A DNA stretch of 64,000 nucleotides from Enterococcus sp. DIV1094 (GTDB lineage: Bacteria; Bacillota; Bacilli; Lactobacillales; Enterococcaceae), in NCBI RefSeq assembly GCF_017316305.2, contig NZ_CP147250.1:2231001-2295000 (forward strand), written 5' to 3'. The notes beneath the pieces were generated by a model, which was given only the letters and a program-made list of their open reading frames with translations, was not told the DNA's origin and did no database searches. The translations under genes were made by a program, and so were the position numbers. Numbering within the stretch: position 1 is the first letter of the stretch; the number at the start of each line of letters is the position of its first letter. This document shows, one piece after another, positions 27,491 to 37,223 of this stretch.

Positions 27491-29007
27491 GGCTCTATAA
27501 TAAAGTGGACTGATGAATCAATTCTGATTCGTCAGTCCACTTTTTCTTTTTGGGTATTAAAAAACATATCGTTCTCTAGTATGATTAAATCACCACAAAA
27601 TAAACAACTGAGAGGACGATATGCTCTATGGAAAATTCTATCAAAAAAATGCTCCGATTAACAGATAAATATTTAACCATCCAAGATGTTTCTTACGAAA
27701 CGTTCCATCAAACCAATACTTTAGTTATTGACGCAGTGTTAGCTCCTCCTACTTCTGCTTGTTTGACTTGTGGCTCTGCCGTGAGAGATTCGAAGGGGAA
27801 AACGGTCATTGTCAAAAATGGCAAGAAAATGACCTGCATTCGTTTCGATCAATTCAACCATTTACCGCTAATCATGCGGCTGAAGAAACAACGTTATCAC
27901 TGTAGAAACTGCCATACCCATTGGACAGCCCAAAGCTATTTTGTTCGGCCAAATCATTCGATTGCCGAGCATGTAAAAATGAAAATCATTGCTTTACTCA
28001 CCGAAAAGGTCTCCTTATCTTTTATCGCAAAGCATTGCCAGGTGTCTATTCCAACGGTGACGCGTATTTTGAAGTCGTTAAAAACCTATTTACCAAAACA
28101 AGCCAAGCGCCACCTGCCCAAAGTATTGATGGTCGATGAATTTCGTTCCCATGTATCCTCAGAAGATAAGATGAGTTTTATTTGTGCCGATGGGGAAACC
28201 GGGCAATTAGTTGATATCTTACCCACTCGAAAATTGTCTCGGTTGACCACTTATTTCCAGACATGTGTGAATCCATCTGACGTCGACTATTTAGTTACTG
28301 ATATGAATGCGGCGTATTTTCAACTAACAAAAAAAGTATTTCCTCATGCCAAACTGGTCATTGATCGTTTTCATGTGATCAAACACATGAATCAAGCGTT
28401 CCAAGATTTTCGTGTCCGTGAAATGAAACGCCTGATTGCTTCGGGCAATCGGACAATGCCAAGGAAATTAAAAAGCCATTGGCGCTTACTCACCAAAAAT
28501 CGGAAGAATATCAACCACACAGAATATAAAACTTGGCGTAGCTTTCGTGCCCCAAAGTATCCTTACCTGACAGAAGCCATGGTGCTTGACCGTTTATTAA
28601 GTGCTTCAACTGCCTTGAAAGTCGCCTATCAAGCGTTCCATGAACTAGCGGATGCCTTTCGTGACAAAGACCACGAGTCATTTTTCACTCTCTTGCATCA
28701 GTTACCAGAAACATTAGATAAAGAATTTCGGCTAAAACTACAAAATCTTCTGAGCTATGAAGAAGGGATTCGTCATTCTTTGATTTATCCTTACTCTAAT
28801 GGGAAAATTGAAGCAAAAAACACCCACATCAAAACACTCAAACGAGTGTCTTATGGCTTTAAATCATTTGAGAACATGCGCATCCGAATCTTTTTGACGA
28901 ATCAAGTCATTCACGTCAAATAACGAAGAAAATCCGGAGAAGAAGTGTTCACTTCTTCTTCCGGATTTCACTTGATTGCACTCATCAGTCCTTATTGACA
29001 AAGAGCC
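27491..29007 (+). mobile_element. ISL3-family insertion sequence, copy 1 (1517 bp)
   Basis: The element starts GGCTCTATAATAAAG and ends in the complement of GGCTCTTTGTCAATAAGG; the terminal repeats share GGCTCT and GGACTGATGA. It is flanked by the 8-bp target duplication GTTTTCAG (27483-27490 and 29008-29015), the expected size for ISL3. Both subterminal regions carry long hairpins (27502-27542 followed by a T-run, and about 28930-28968). A second copy of equal length and with the same transposase lies at 49617-51133 in opposite orientation. No official IS name is assigned. Confidence 0.95.
27628..28923 (+). CDS. ISL3-family transposase, copy 1
   Basis: This 431-residue DDE transposase has an N-terminal zinc-ribbon (CLTCGSAV and CRNCHTHW, about residues 45-100), a helix-turn-helix (IAKHCQVSIPTVTRILKSL), and a catalytic DDE domain with Asp residues in LMVDEFRSH and LVTDMNAAYF and Glu in YSNGKIEAKNTHIKTLKR. 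The frame is intact and identical in translation to the second copy, so the element is probably active or recently so. Confidence 0.96.
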   Translation: MENSIKKMLRLTDKYLTIQDVSYETFHQTNTLVIDAVLAPPTSACLTCGSAVRDSKGKTVIVKNGKKMTCIRFDQFNHLPLIMRLKKQRYHCRNCHTHWTAQSYFVRPNHSIAEHVKMKIIALLTEKVSLSFIAKHCQVSIPTVTRILKSLKTYLPKQAKRHLPKVLMVDEFRSHVSSEDKMSFICADGETGQLVDILPTRKLSRLTTYFQTCVNPSDVDYLVTDMNAAYFQLTKKVFPHAKLVIDRFHVIKHMNQAFQDFRVREMKRLIASGNRTMPRKLKSHWRLLTKNRKNINHTEYKTWRSFRAPKYPYLTEAMVLDRLLSASTALKVAYQAFHELADAFRDKDHESFFTLLHQLPETLDKEFRLKLQNLLSYEEGIRHSLIYPYSNGKIEAKNTHIKTLKRVSYGFKSFENMRIRIFLTNQVIHVK

Positions 29008-29156
29008 GTTTTCAGTGAACGATCGTGTGTTTTTTTGTTGAAGTTTAACCCTTTTTTTGGTTTTTTTGAAAAAATCAATTAAAATCAAATAAAAAAATAG
29101 ATTAGAATGTTTTTGCGTACATATATAAAAAATAAGCAAAGAAAGAAGGGAAATAA

Positions 29157-29378
29157 ATGGAAACAGATATGGAGAAAAAGCAGCGTATTGAGAGAAAAAA
29201 AGCAAAAATGCGGCGAGTGTGTCAAATGCTGGATATTGAGAATTGGGAAAAAAATGAACGCATCGTCCAAGAGATCCGTTCGATCATCCAAGCGGATCGC
29301 TCCGTGAAAGGAAGAGAAGGAGAAAATAGGAGAAACAAAAAAAGGGAATGCCAAGTGACTTCGACAAAACCCTTTTGA
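29157..29378 (+). CDS. small basic hypothetical protein
   Basis: This 73-residue, strongly charged protein (many Lys, Arg and Glu) has a predicted helical middle (RRVCQMLDIENWEKNERIVQ). AGAAGGGA stands seven bases before the ATG. It lies between the insertion sequence and DUF1827, and no family was recognised. The ribosome-binding site supports it; its composition and short length argue for caution. Insertion of the IS upstream may have changed its promoter context. Confidence 0.45.
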   Translation: METDMEKKQRIERKKAKMRRVCQMLDIENWEKNERIVQEIRSIIQADRSVKGREGENRRNKKRECQVTSTKPF

Positions 29379-29399
29379 TTCGTGATTTATTTTTTATGT

Positions 29400-29720
29400 C
29401 TACATAGCAATTGGTGCATCTAGATTTCTTTTTGGAATAGAGATCTCTACTAAGCCAGGTAACTCGATTACTTGGATGTCTTCAGGATGGTACTCAGCGT
29501 CATGGATTTTTTTTAAGAAGTAGTGTTGGATTTCTTCAATTTCTTTTGGTTGGATATTACGGTTTTCATTTGTTAGGACGATTTCATTATGCTCAGGAGC
29601 TTCTGTATAAATAACAGTTGTATTTCCGGCAGTATATACCTTGACCATATGTGCATCTGTATTTTCCAACTGATTTAAAACTAATCGTGAATGGCTGTTT
29701 GTTACATTAACTAGTTTCAT
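29400..29720 (-). CDS. DUF1827 family protein
   Basis: This 106-residue protein of unknown function is restricted mainly to Lactobacillales; it starts MKLVNVTNSHSRLV and has an alternating beta/alpha pattern. The ATG at 29720 has AGAGAGG at proper spacing; a GTG nine bases upstream does not. It lies downstream of clpE in the same direction, separated by a clpE terminator, an arrangement that I recall from other enterococci and streptococci. Confidence 0.8.
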   Translation of the reverse strand: MKLVNVTNSHSRLVLNQLENTDAHMVKVYTAGNTTVIYTEAPEHNEIVLTNENRNIQPKEIEEIQHYFLKKIHDAEYHPEDIQVIELPGLVEISIPKRNLDAPIAM

Positions 29721-29855
29721 GGCGCTCACCTCTCTTATGTATTTAAGAAATAACTTACCTTAAGTATAATTTTTTTTTAGTAAATTGAACAGCATTTTGT
29801 CTTTTTAAAAATAAAAGAATTAGGAAAATTTAGTTACTATTTTTTTCAAAAATCA

Positions 29856-29886
29856 AAATAAAAGCGGAGAGTGGCAAACTCTCCGC
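29856..29886 (-). terminator. clpE terminator
   Basis: GCGGAGAG (29864-29871) pairs with CTCTCCGC (29879-29886). On the minus strand the stem is followed by a T-rich run. Confidence 0.85.
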
Positions 29887-29916
29887 TCGATTTTTTGCTG
29901 ATTTCTTAGCATGAAA

Positions 29917-32154
29917 TTATTCTGTCGGTTCGTTGTTTGCTTCTTTGACTAAACGTTCAGGTTTAGACGTGATGACGATTTTATCGTCTTTATCTAATTT
30001 TGCTTTAAGATCATGGATCGTTGGATGGTCAAGATAGAATTCAGCAATGCCGTCTTCGATTTGTTCTTGGATCGTTCGACGTAATGGTCGTGCGCCCATT
30101 GCTGGATCGTATCCTAGATCGACCAATTTTTCTTTGACATTGGTAGGAACATCAACATGCAACTGTTGTGCAGCTAACAGTTGGTTCACATCATCAAGCA
30201 TAAGACTAACGATCGTCATCAAGTTTTCTTTTGATAATGCGATAAATTCGATGATGCCGTCAAAACGGTTCAAGAACTCAGGTGTGAAGTAGTTGTTCAA
30301 TTGATTCAAGACAGAACGAGTCACACCTTCACGAGCGGCACCAAAGCCGACATTTGCTTCTACTTTTCCGGTACCCGCATTACTTGTCATGATGATGATC
30401 GTATCTTTGAAGCTGACAGTACGTCCTTGAGCATCTGTTAATCGTCCATCATCTAAGATTTGCAAGAACATGTGTAAGACATCAGGATGCGCTTTTTCTA
30501 CTTCATCTAGTAGTACTAAGCTATACGGATTTCTACGTACTTTTTCAGTCAATTGACCAGCTTCTTCATAGCCGACATAGCCTGGAGGAGAACCAATCAA
30601 TTTAGCGACACTGTGTTTTTCCATGTATTCTGACATATCAAAACGGATCATTGATTCTTCAGATCCAAATAATTCGTATGCAAGTTGTTTCGCTAATTCT
30701 GTTTTACCGACACCGGTAGGACCGACAAATAAGAAAGAACCGATCGGACGTTTTTTCTTACTCAAACCAACTCGATTACGACGGATCGCTTTTGCTACGC
30801 GATCAACTGCATCATTTTGTCCGATAACATGTTTCTTCAAGTCGTCAGCTAAGTTTTTCAATTGTGTTTGTTCTTTTTCTTTTAATTCACCAACAGGGAT
30901 TCCTGTCCGTTGTTCGACGATTTTTTCCATATCTTTTTCAGAGATCACAGGAATTTCTTCTTCTGAAAGTTGACGTTCTTGCATTTTTTTCAATTTATTG
31001 ATTTGATCGCGGTAATAAGCCGCTTTTTCGAAATCTTCTTCTTTAGAAGCTAATAGTTTTTGTTCTTCTGCTTCTTCCAATTTCTTTTCGATCGTTTTTG
31101 GATCAACGATTTGGATCGTCAAGTTTTTCTTAGAGCCTGTTTCATCTAGCAAGTCGATGGCTTTATCTGGTAAAAAGCGATCTTGGATATAGCGATTCGA
31201 CAATCTAGCCGCAGCTTCGATCGCTGCATCCGTATATTTGACATGATGATAATCTTCGTAACGATTTTGTAGTCCTTTTAAAATGCTGATCGTTTCATCT
31301 ACGGAAGGTTCATCCACACGAACGGGTTGCATGCGTCGTTCTAACGCTGCGTCTTTTTCGATGATTCGATATTCATTCAATGTAGTTGCACCGACCATTT
31401 GTAATTCACCACGCGCTAACGCAGGTTTTAAAATGTTGCCGGCATCCATATTGCCATCTCCGGCTGAACCAGCCCCAACGATTTCGTGGACTTCATCAAT
31501 AAATAGGATGACATTTTCGGCTTGTCTGATTTCTTCAATCAGTTTTTGCATACGTTCTTCAAACTGACCACGGATCCCTGTGCCTTGGACAAGTGAAACG
31601 ACGTCTAAGCGAATGACTTCTTTGTCCAGCAGTTTTTGTGGGACATCGCCATCAACGATTTTTTGTGCAAGTCCTTCAACGACAGCTGTTTTACCAACAC
31701 CTGGTTCGCCAATCAATACTGGATTGTTTTTGGTGCGGCGATTCAAGATCTCGATCACACGCTTGATTTCATCATCGCGACCGATAACAGGATCGATTTC
31801 GCCTTGGCGTGCTTCTTCTGTGATATTGATCCCATATTCTCCTAAAAGCCCATCCGAAGCTGGTCCTTGAGGTGGTTGCCCCCCGTTGAAATTATTGTTC
31901 CCGCCGAATTGGGTAGGTGGTGTTTGTTCAAAGTTGCCTTGTTGTTGCATTTGACGAGACATCGAACGAAATAGATCGTCCAGACTTCCAAAGCCAAATG
32001 GATCATTTTGAGCCATACTCGTTAGACCTCCATTTTGCTGATTTTTGATTTTTTGATAACAGCTCTGACAATAGTCAAGTTGTGTACGTTGCCCATTAAC
32101 AGTCGCATATAAGTGAATCGTTGCTTCATTTTTTCCACAGTTTTGACAAAGCAT
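29917..32154 (-). CDS. clpE: ATP-dependent Clp protease ATP-binding subunit ClpE
   Basis: This Hsp100 AAA+ unfoldase feeds stress-damaged proteins to ClpP. The 745-residue protein has the ClpE-specific N-terminal zinc finger (CQNC...CQSC, residues 3 to about 34), AAA-1 with GEPGVGKT, a UVR-type coiled middle ([19 protein letters not shown]) and AAA-2 with GPTGVGKTE. The start at 32154 gives the canonical MLCQNC N-terminus and follows AAAGGA; a TTG seven codons upstream lacks a ribosome-binding site. A CtsR-type operator in the promoter indicates heat and stress control. Confidence 0.97.
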   Translation of the reverse strand: MLCQNCGKNEATIHLYATVNGQRTQLDYCQSCYQKIKNQQNGGLTSMAQNDPFGFGSLDDLFRSMSRQMQQQGNFEQTPPTQFGGNNNFNGGQPPQGPASDGLLGEYGINITEEARQGEIDPVIGRDDEIKRVIEILNRRTKNNPVLIGEPGVGKTAVVEGLAQKIVDGDVPQKLLDKEVIRLDVVSLVQGTGIRGQFEERMQKLIEEIRQAENVILFIDEVHEIVGAGSAGDGNMDAGNILKPALARGELQMVGATTLNEYRIIEKDAALERRMQPVRVDEPSVDETISILKGLQNRYEDYHHVKYTDAAIEAAARLSNRYIQDRFLPDKAIDLLDETGSKKNLTIQIVDPKTIEKKLEEAEEQKLLASKEEDFEKAAYYRDQINKLKKMQERQLSEEEIPVISEKDMEKIVEQRTGIPVGELKEKEQTQLKNLADDLKKHVIGQNDAVDRVAKAIRRNRVGLSKKKRPIGSFLFVGPTGVGKTELAKQLAYELFGSEESMIRFDMSEYMEKHSVAKLIGSPPGYVGYEEAGQLTEKVRRNPYSLVLLDEVEKAHPDVLHMFLQILDDGRLTDAQGRTVSFKDTIIIMTSNAGTGKVEANVGFGAAREGVTRSVLNQLNNYFTPEFLNRFDGIIEFIALSKENLMTIVSLMLDDVNQLLAAQQLHVDVPTNVKEKLVDLGYDPAMGARPLRRTIQEQIEDGIAEFYLDHPTIHDLKAKLDKDDKIVITSKPERLVKEANNEPTE

Positions 32155-32250
32155 AAAATATTCACGTCCTTTCAAACATTGGTCGATAGGTCTATTTTAC
32201 CTCGCGTATTTCTTTGGGTAAAAGAATAACACTTGATCAAACCCATTGAG

Positions 32251-32318
32251 AAAGTCAAAGTCAATTGACCATTACTGACCATTTGTTTTAATTATACTGA
32301 ATTTTTGCTGAGACGCAA
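32251..32318 (-). promoter_or_regulatory. clpE promoter with CtsR-type operator
   Basis: On the minus strand TTGCGT (32318-32313) and TATAAT (32296-32291) are 16 bp apart. Just downstream lie repeated GGTCA heptads (GGTCAGTAATGGTCAA, complement of 32264-32279) followed by inverted AGTCAA repeats (32253-32266). This matches the tandem heptad pattern bound by the CtsR heat-shock repressor, with a few mismatches. The position over the transcription start fits repression. Confidence 0.72.
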
Positions 32319-32557
32319 GTAATTGATTCTTTGGATCGTGGAAAAAATTAAATCAGGTAGGCGTCAAGCCTCATTTGCTGATAATTTTCAGAATTCACAA
32401 TACAGAAAACGAATACTTTATAGGAAGAATAGTATCATGAAGATCAAGCGAAGATAAAAAAACAAGGTTTCTATCAAAACAGAAGGAATAGAAACTAAGC
32501 ATGAGATAAATCAGCAAGATACTTTACTGGAATTTCTCTCAATTTAAATGAAAACTG

Positions 32558-32609
32558 TTGTAACTAAGGAAAAAAAATGGTAATCTTTACAGATGAAAGG
32601 GTTCATCTG
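32558..32609 (+). promoter_or_regulatory. ptsHI promoter and leader hairpin
   Basis: TTGTAA (32558-32563) and TAATCT (32581-32586) are 17 bp apart. CAGATGAA (32590-32597) then pairs with TTCATCTG (32602-32609) around a 4-base loop, at the very start of the transcript. The rest of the 400-bp clpE-ptsH gap (32319-32557) shows no gene. Confidence 0.5.
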
Positions 32610-32685
32610 CTTAGCTCTATCATGGATTGCTAAAAAAGAAAACCCTCACATAAAAACAACACTCACTTAAAGGAGACCGATTAAT

Positions 32686-32952
32686 ATGGAAAAGAAAGAA
32701 TTTCACGTAGTAGCAGAAACTGGGATCCACGCACGTCCAGCTACACTATTAGTACAAACAGCAAGCAAATTTAACTCTGATGTAAACTTAGAGTATAAAG
32801 GTAAATCAGTAAACTTAAAATCTATCATGGGCGTAATGTCTTTAGGTGTAGGTCAAGGTTCTGATGTTACTATCACTGCTGAAGGTGCTGACGAAGCAGA
32901 CGCTATGGCAGCTATCGTTGAAACAATGAAGAAAGAAGGCTTATCTGAATAA
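32686..32952 (+). CDS. ptsH: phosphocarrier protein HPr
   Basis: HPr passes phosphate from enzyme I to the sugar-specific EIIA proteins and, when phosphorylated on Ser46, is the co-repressor of CcpA. The 88-residue protein has the active His15 in TGIHARPA and the regulatory Ser46 in [18 protein letters not shown] is well placed upstream. The stop overlaps the ptsI start by one base, so the two genes are coupled. Confidence 0.98.
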   Translation: MEKKEFHVVAETGIHARPATLLVQTASKFNSDVNLEYKGKSVNLKSIMGVMSLGVGQGSDVTITAEGADEADAMAAIVETMKKEGLSE

Positions 32953-34679
32953 TGGTTGAAATGCTAAAAGGGATCGCCGCTAGTGACGGAGTAGCCGTTG
33001 CAAAAGCTTACCTGCTAGTTCAACCGGATTTATCATTCAGTAAGACGACAGTTGAGGATACTTCAGCTGAAGAAGCTCGTTTAGATGGTGCTTTAGCAAA
33101 ATCAACTGAAGAATTACAACAAATTCGTGAAAAAGCAGCGCAAAGCTTAGGTGAAGCAGAAGCGCAAGTATTTGACGCACATTTAATGGTTCTTTCAGAT
33201 CCTGAAATGATAGGTCAAATCAAACAAAACATCAAAGATAACAGCGTAAATGCTGAATCTGCTCTTAAAGAAGTAACTGATATGTATATCGGTATGTTCG
33301 AAGCAATGGAAGATAATGCTTACATGCAAGAACGTGCAGCAGATATTCGTGACGTTGCAAAACGTATTTTAGCACATCTACTAGGTGTGACTTTACCAAA
33401 CCCTTCAATGATCAATGAAGAAGTAGTTGTCGTGGCACATGATTTGACGCCAAGTGACACTGCACAATTAGATCGTAACTTCGTAAAAGCTTTTGTAACA
33501 GATATCGGTGGACGTACATCGCATTCTGCGATCATGGCTCGTTCTCTTGAAATCCCAGCAATCGTTGGAACAAAAGAAATCACTGCGAAAGTGAAAGAAG
33601 GCGTAATGTTAGCTGTTAACGGAATCGAAGGCGATGTAGTCATTGATCCAACAGCAGAACAAAAAGCTGAATTTGAAAAAATCGGTGCAGATTATGCTGC
33701 ACAAAAAGCAGAATGGGAAAAACTGAAACATGCTGAAACAGTGACTGCCGATGGCAAACACTTTGAATTAGCAGCCAACATTGGTACACCAAAAGACTTA
33801 GTCGGTGTGCATAACAATGGAGGCGAAGCAGTTGGACTTTACCGTACTGAGTTCCTTTATATGGATTCACCAGATTTTCCTACTGAAGAAGACCAATATG
33901 TTGCTTATAAAGCAGTATTGGAAGGAATGGAAGGAAAACCTGTCGTTGTTCGTACAATGGATATCGGTGGAGATAAAGAACTACCATACTTGCAATTGCC
34001 GCATGAGATGAATCCGTTCTTAGGATACCGTGCATTACGTATCAGCTTGTCAGAACAAGGTGACGACATGTTCCGTACGCAAATGCGTGCGTTGTTACGC
34101 GCCTCTGTTCATGGAAACTTGCGTATCATGTTCCCAATGGTTGCTACACTAAAAGAATTCCGTAGTGCAAAAGCAATCTTTGAAGAAGAAAAACAAAAAT
34201 TAGTAAATGAAGGCATTGAAGTTTCTGATTCGATCCAAGTAGGGATCATGATCGAGATTCCAGCTGCAGCCGTTATTGCGGATAAATTTGCTAAAGAAGT
34301 TGACTTCTTCTCAGTAGGAACAAACGACTTGATCCAATACACAATGGCAGCTGACCGTATGAACGAACGTGTTTCATACTTGTACCAACCATACAATCCA
34401 TCAATCCTACGTTTGATCAAAAACGTCATTGATGCAGCACATGCTGAAGGTAAATGGGCTGGTATGTGTGGAGAAATGGCCGGCGATCAAATGGCTGTTC
34501 CTTTACTTGTTGGTATGGGATTAGATGAGTTCTCAATGAGTGCAACATCGATCTTGAAAACACGTAGCTTGATGAAACGTTTAGACACAAGCAAAATGGC
34601 TGAACTAGCGGATCGCGCGCTTAATGAGTGCGATACAATGGAAGAAGTCGTAGAGCTTGTCAATGAATATCTAGCTTGA
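32952..34679 (+). CDS. ptsI: PTS enzyme I (phosphoenolpyruvate-protein phosphotransferase)
   Basis: Enzyme I takes phosphate from PEP and gives it to HPr. The 575-residue protein shows the phosphorylated His in [13 protein letters not shown], the PEP-binding barrel with [10 protein letters not shown] and [11 protein letters not shown], the [16 protein letters not shown] signature and the active Cys in [10 protein letters not shown]. It is full-length and translationally coupled to ptsH; a terminator follows. Together they drive PTS sugar uptake and supply the signal for catabolite control of genes such as the chitin genes in this window. Confidence 0.98.
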   Translation: MVEMLKGIAASDGVAVAKAYLLVQPDLSFSKTTVEDTSAEEARLDGALAKSTEELQQIREKAAQSLGEAEAQVFDAHLMVLSDPEMIGQIKQNIKDNSVNAESALKEVTDMYIGMFEAMEDNAYMQERAADIRDVAKRILAHLLGVTLPNPSMINEEVVVVAHDLTPSDTAQLDRNFVKAFVTDIGGRTSHSAIMARSLEIPAIVGTKEITAKVKEGVMLAVNGIEGDVVIDPTAEQKAEFEKIGADYAAQKAEWEKLKHAETVTADGKHFELAANIGTPKDLVGVHNNGGEAVGLYRTEFLYMDSPDFPTEEDQYVAYKAVLEGMEGKPVVVRTMDIGGDKELPYLQLPHEMNPFLGYRALRISLSEQGDDMFRTQMRALLRASVHGNLRIMFPMVATLKEFRSAKAIFEEEKQKLVNEGIEVSDSIQVGIMIEIPAAAVIADKFAKEVDFFSVGTNDLIQYTMAADRMNERVSYLYQPYNPSILRLIKNVIDAAHAEGKWAGMCGEMAGDQMAVPLLVGMGLDEFSMSATSILKTRSLMKRLDTSKMAELADRALNECDTMEEVVELVNEYLA

Positions 34680-34687
34680 TTTTTTAA

Positions 34688-34721
34688 AACAGGTACAGTA
34701 TTTGGCTGTGCCTGTTTTTTT
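34688..34721 (+). terminator. ptsHI terminator
   Basis: AACAGGTACAG pairs with CTGTGCCTGTT (with one G-T pair) and a T-run follows. Confidence 0.9.
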
Positions 34722-34847
34722 GTTTTTATGCAATAAGCAAAATTAAATTCTGCGCTATCTTACAACTTTGTTGGGAAAAAATCGGACTTAAGGTTGAGTG
34801 ACAGGTTTCAGGCTGTGTTATAATATAAGAGTAAGGGGGCAACATAG

Positions 34848-35888
34848 ATGAAGGTATTACTATATTTTGAAAGTGAGAAGATACTTTCTAAGTCCGGCAT
34901 TGGTCGTGCACTTGATCATCAAAAACGTGCTCTTAAGGATGTAGGGATCTCCTATACTTTAGATAGTAAGGAAGACTATGATATTTTGCACATCAATACA
35001 TATGGTATCAATAGTCATAATATGATCAATAAAGCGCGTAGAAACGGCAAGAAAATTATATATCATGCGCATTCAACAGAAGAGGATTTTCGTAATTCCT
35101 TTATCGGTTCGAATCAATTATCGCCGTTAGTAAAAAAATATTTAGTTGGTCTGTATGAAAAGGCGGATTACTTGATCACACCAACTCCCTATTCAAAAAA
35201 ATTACTGAAAAGTTATGGGATCGATTTGCCTATCCAATCAATCTCCAACGGGATCGATTTAGAGAAATATCAACCTGATCCTGTCAAAGAACAAAAATTT
35301 AGGCAGTATTTCAATCTGTTACCTGACCAAAAAGTAATCATTTGTGTTGGACTCTTTTTTGCTAGAAAAGGGATCATTGATTTTGTTGAAATAGCAAAAC
35401 AGATGCCAGACTATACATTTATCTGGTTTGGTCATGTGCCAATGTATTCGATCCCAAGCAACATCCGTAAAATCGTAAAAGAAGATCATCCTGATAATGT
35501 TATTTTTCCAGGCTACATTCGAGGCGAGATCATCGAAGGCGCTTATTCAGGAGCGGATTTATTCTTTTTCCCTTCTTATGAAGAAACAGAAGGAATCGTA
35601 GTGCTTGAAGCTTTAGCAAGTAAACAAAATGTGTTAGTACGTGATATCCCTGTCTATGAAGGTTGGCTCGAAGATCAAAAAAATTGTTATATGGGACGAA
35701 ACAATGAAGAGTTTTGTGAACTGATTCAAAAAATCGTACAACAAGAAGTTCCTAGCGTAGTCGAAGCTGGCTATCGAACAGCTGAAGAACGAAGTATTGA
35801 AAGAATTGGTGAGCAGCTTCAATCGGTCTATGAAGAAGTGTTGAAAGCATCTGATTCTTCAAGTGAACAAATGGAAGAATCAAAATAA
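34848..35888 (+). CDS. bgsA: glycolipid glucosyltransferase (BgsA-like)
   Basis: This GT4-family glycosyltransferase of 346 residues is predicted to add the second glucose to monoglucosyl-diacylglycerol, giving the glycolipid that anchors lipoteichoic acid. The C-terminal donor domain has the EETEGIVVLEALA motif (E-x7-E), and SNGID marks the domain boundary. The gene order bgsA-bgsB before the FAS region matches that of E. faecalis as I recall it. It starts 24 bp upstream of bgsB, separated only by a ribosome-binding site. The gene name is by synteny and length; acceptor specificity is inferred. Confidence 0.82.
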   Translation: MKVLLYFESEKILSKSGIGRALDHQKRALKDVGISYTLDSKEDYDILHINTYGINSHNMINKARRNGKKIIYHAHSTEEDFRNSFIGSNQLSPLVKKYLVGLYEKADYLITPTPYSKKLLKSYGIDLPIQSISNGIDLEKYQPDPVKEQKFRQYFNLLPDQKVIICVGLFFARKGIIDFVEIAKQMPDYTFIWFGHVPMYSIPSNIRKIVKEDHPDNVIFPGYIRGEIIEGAYSGADLFFFPSYEETEGIVVLEALASKQNVLVRDIPVYEGWLEDQKNCYMGRNNEEFCELIQKIVQQEVPSVVEAGYRTAEERSIERIGEQLQSVYEEVLKASDSSSEQMEESK

Positions 35889-35912
35889 AAGGTAGTTTGG
35901 AGGCGAAAAAAG

Positions 35913-37136
35913 ATGAAAATCGGCTTTTTTACCGATACCTATTTTCCGCAGGTAAGTGGCGTAGCTACATCGATCAAGACATTGAAAGAAGAACTCGAAA
36001 AAATGGGGCATGACGTCTATATATTTACGACAACAGACCCTAATGCAGACAAGTTAGAAAAAGATGTGATCCGTATGCCGAGTGTTCCATTTGTATCATT
36101 CAAAGAACGACGAGTCGTGGTACGTGGAATGTGGTATGCCTATTTAGTAGCGAAAGAGTTAGAATTAGATCTGATCCATACGCACACTGAATTTGGTGCT
36201 GGCATTCTTGGAAAGATGGTGGCCAAAAAATTAAAAATCCCATCGATCCATACGTATCACACGATGTACGAAGATTATCTCCACTACATTGCAAAAGGAA
36301 AAGTGATTCGACAATCCCATGTCAAATACTTGTCACGGTTATTTGTGAATCATACGACAGGTGTCGTTTGTCCGAGTGAACGTGTGATCGAAACGTTGCG
36401 TAGCTATGGCGTGACAGCGCCATTGCGAGTGATACCAACAGGGATCGACATTGATAAGTTCAAACGTCCAGAAATCACACAAGAACAAACCAACGAGTTA
36501 CGTGAATCTTTAGGGATCAAAGAAAATGGTTTGATGATTTTGTCTTTGAGTCGGATTTCTTATGAAAAAAATATCCAAGCATTGATCCAAGGGTTTCCAG
36601 AAGTCATTGAAAAGTATCCTGAGGCACGCTTGGTCATTGTTGGTAAAGGTCCTTATGTAGATCAACTAAAAGAATTGATCACCTCACTGGATCTCGATGA
36701 AGTAGTTCAATTCACCGGAGAAGTCGATAATAACGATGTCGCATTTTACTATCGTGCGGCTGATTATTTCGTATGTGCTTCTACCTCTGAAACGCAAGGA
36801 TTGACGTACACAGAAGCAATGGCGGCTGGTACACCATGTGTTGTTGAAGGAAACGATTATTTGAATCGTTTGTTTGATCATGCTTCTCTTGGACGAACAT
36901 TTGAACGAGATGAAGACTTTGCTCCTGCACTTATTGATTATATTGAAAGCAAAGTAGAAAAAGATCCAGAAATCTTCGAGAAAAAACTTTTTGAGATCTC
37001 AGCTACTCATTTCGGCCAATCAATGATCGAATTTTATGAAGATATGCTTGTTTATTACAAAGAAGAAATGCGTAAAAAAGAAGAAGAAGCATCGATCGAA
37101 CGAATTAAAATTAAATTAAATTCCTTCAAAAGATAA
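35913..37136 (+). CDS. bgsB: 1,2-diacylglycerol 3-glucosyltransferase (BgsB-like)
   Basis: This GT4-family enzyme of 407 residues is predicted to transfer glucose from UDP-glucose to diacylglycerol. The N-terminal TDTYFPQVSGVATSIKTL and HTHTEFGAGILG motifs and the C-terminal SETQGLTYTEAMAAGTP (E-x7-E region) are typical of LafA/alMGS-type enzymes. It acts just before BgsA in the pathway. The pair precedes the fatty-acid operon, so lipid and glycolipid supply genes are clustered. Confidence 0.87.
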   Translation: MKIGFFTDTYFPQVSGVATSIKTLKEELEKMGHDVYIFTTTDPNADKLEKDVIRMPSVPFVSFKERRVVVRGMWYAYLVAKELELDLIHTHTEFGAGILGKMVAKKLKIPSIHTYHTMYEDYLHYIAKGKVIRQSHVKYLSRLFVNHTTGVVCPSERVIETLRSYGVTAPLRVIPTGIDIDKFKRPEITQEQTNELRESLGIKENGLMILSLSRISYEKNIQALIQGFPEVIEKYPEARLVIVGKGPYVDQLKELITSLDLDEVVQFTGEVDNNDVAFYYRAADYFVCASTSETQGLTYTEAMAAGTPCVVEGNDYLNRLFDHASLGRTFERDEDFAPALIDYIESKVEKDPEIFEKKLFEISATHFGQSMIEFYEDMLVYYKEEMRKKEEEASIERIKIKLNSFKR

Positions 37137-37158
37137 AAAAACAGTGAATAATTCTAAA

Positions 37159-37203
37159 AAAATCCTTGTTTCTAGCGTATACTAGCATAGAAACAAGGAT
37201 TTT
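37159..37203. terminator. perfect 16-bp inverted repeat after bgsB
   Basis: Arms 37159-37174 and 37188-37203 are perfectly complementary and flanked by A- and T-rich ends, so the repeat can terminate in either direction. It ends shortly before the AGGAGG of the next gene. Confidence 0.75.
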
Positions 37204-37223
37204 ATCGTTTAGGAGGGCACAAG

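Larger units (their letters stand above)
27466..29036 (+). terminator. prfC terminator split by an insertion sequence
   Basis: The left arm AACACACGATAGTTC (27466-27480) and the right arm GAACGATCGTGTGTT (29017-29031) match at 14 of 15 positions, and a T-run ends at 29036. Removing the IS and one copy of the GTTTTCAG target duplication restores an intrinsic terminator with an 11-base loop. The IS has therefore inserted in the terminator loop. Confidence 0.85.

Noticed and set aside
27401..27661. An 86-codon plus-strand frame at the IS left end, with a related frame at the copy 2 end.
   Set aside because: It runs from prfC flank through the IS terminal hairpin and overlaps the transposase start; no ribosome-binding site.
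28864..29354. Minus-strand frames of 89-113 codons next to IS copy 1.
   Set aside because: They cross the IS boundary and the split terminator, lack ribosome-binding sites and consist mostly of Phe/Leu-rich translation of A-rich DNA.
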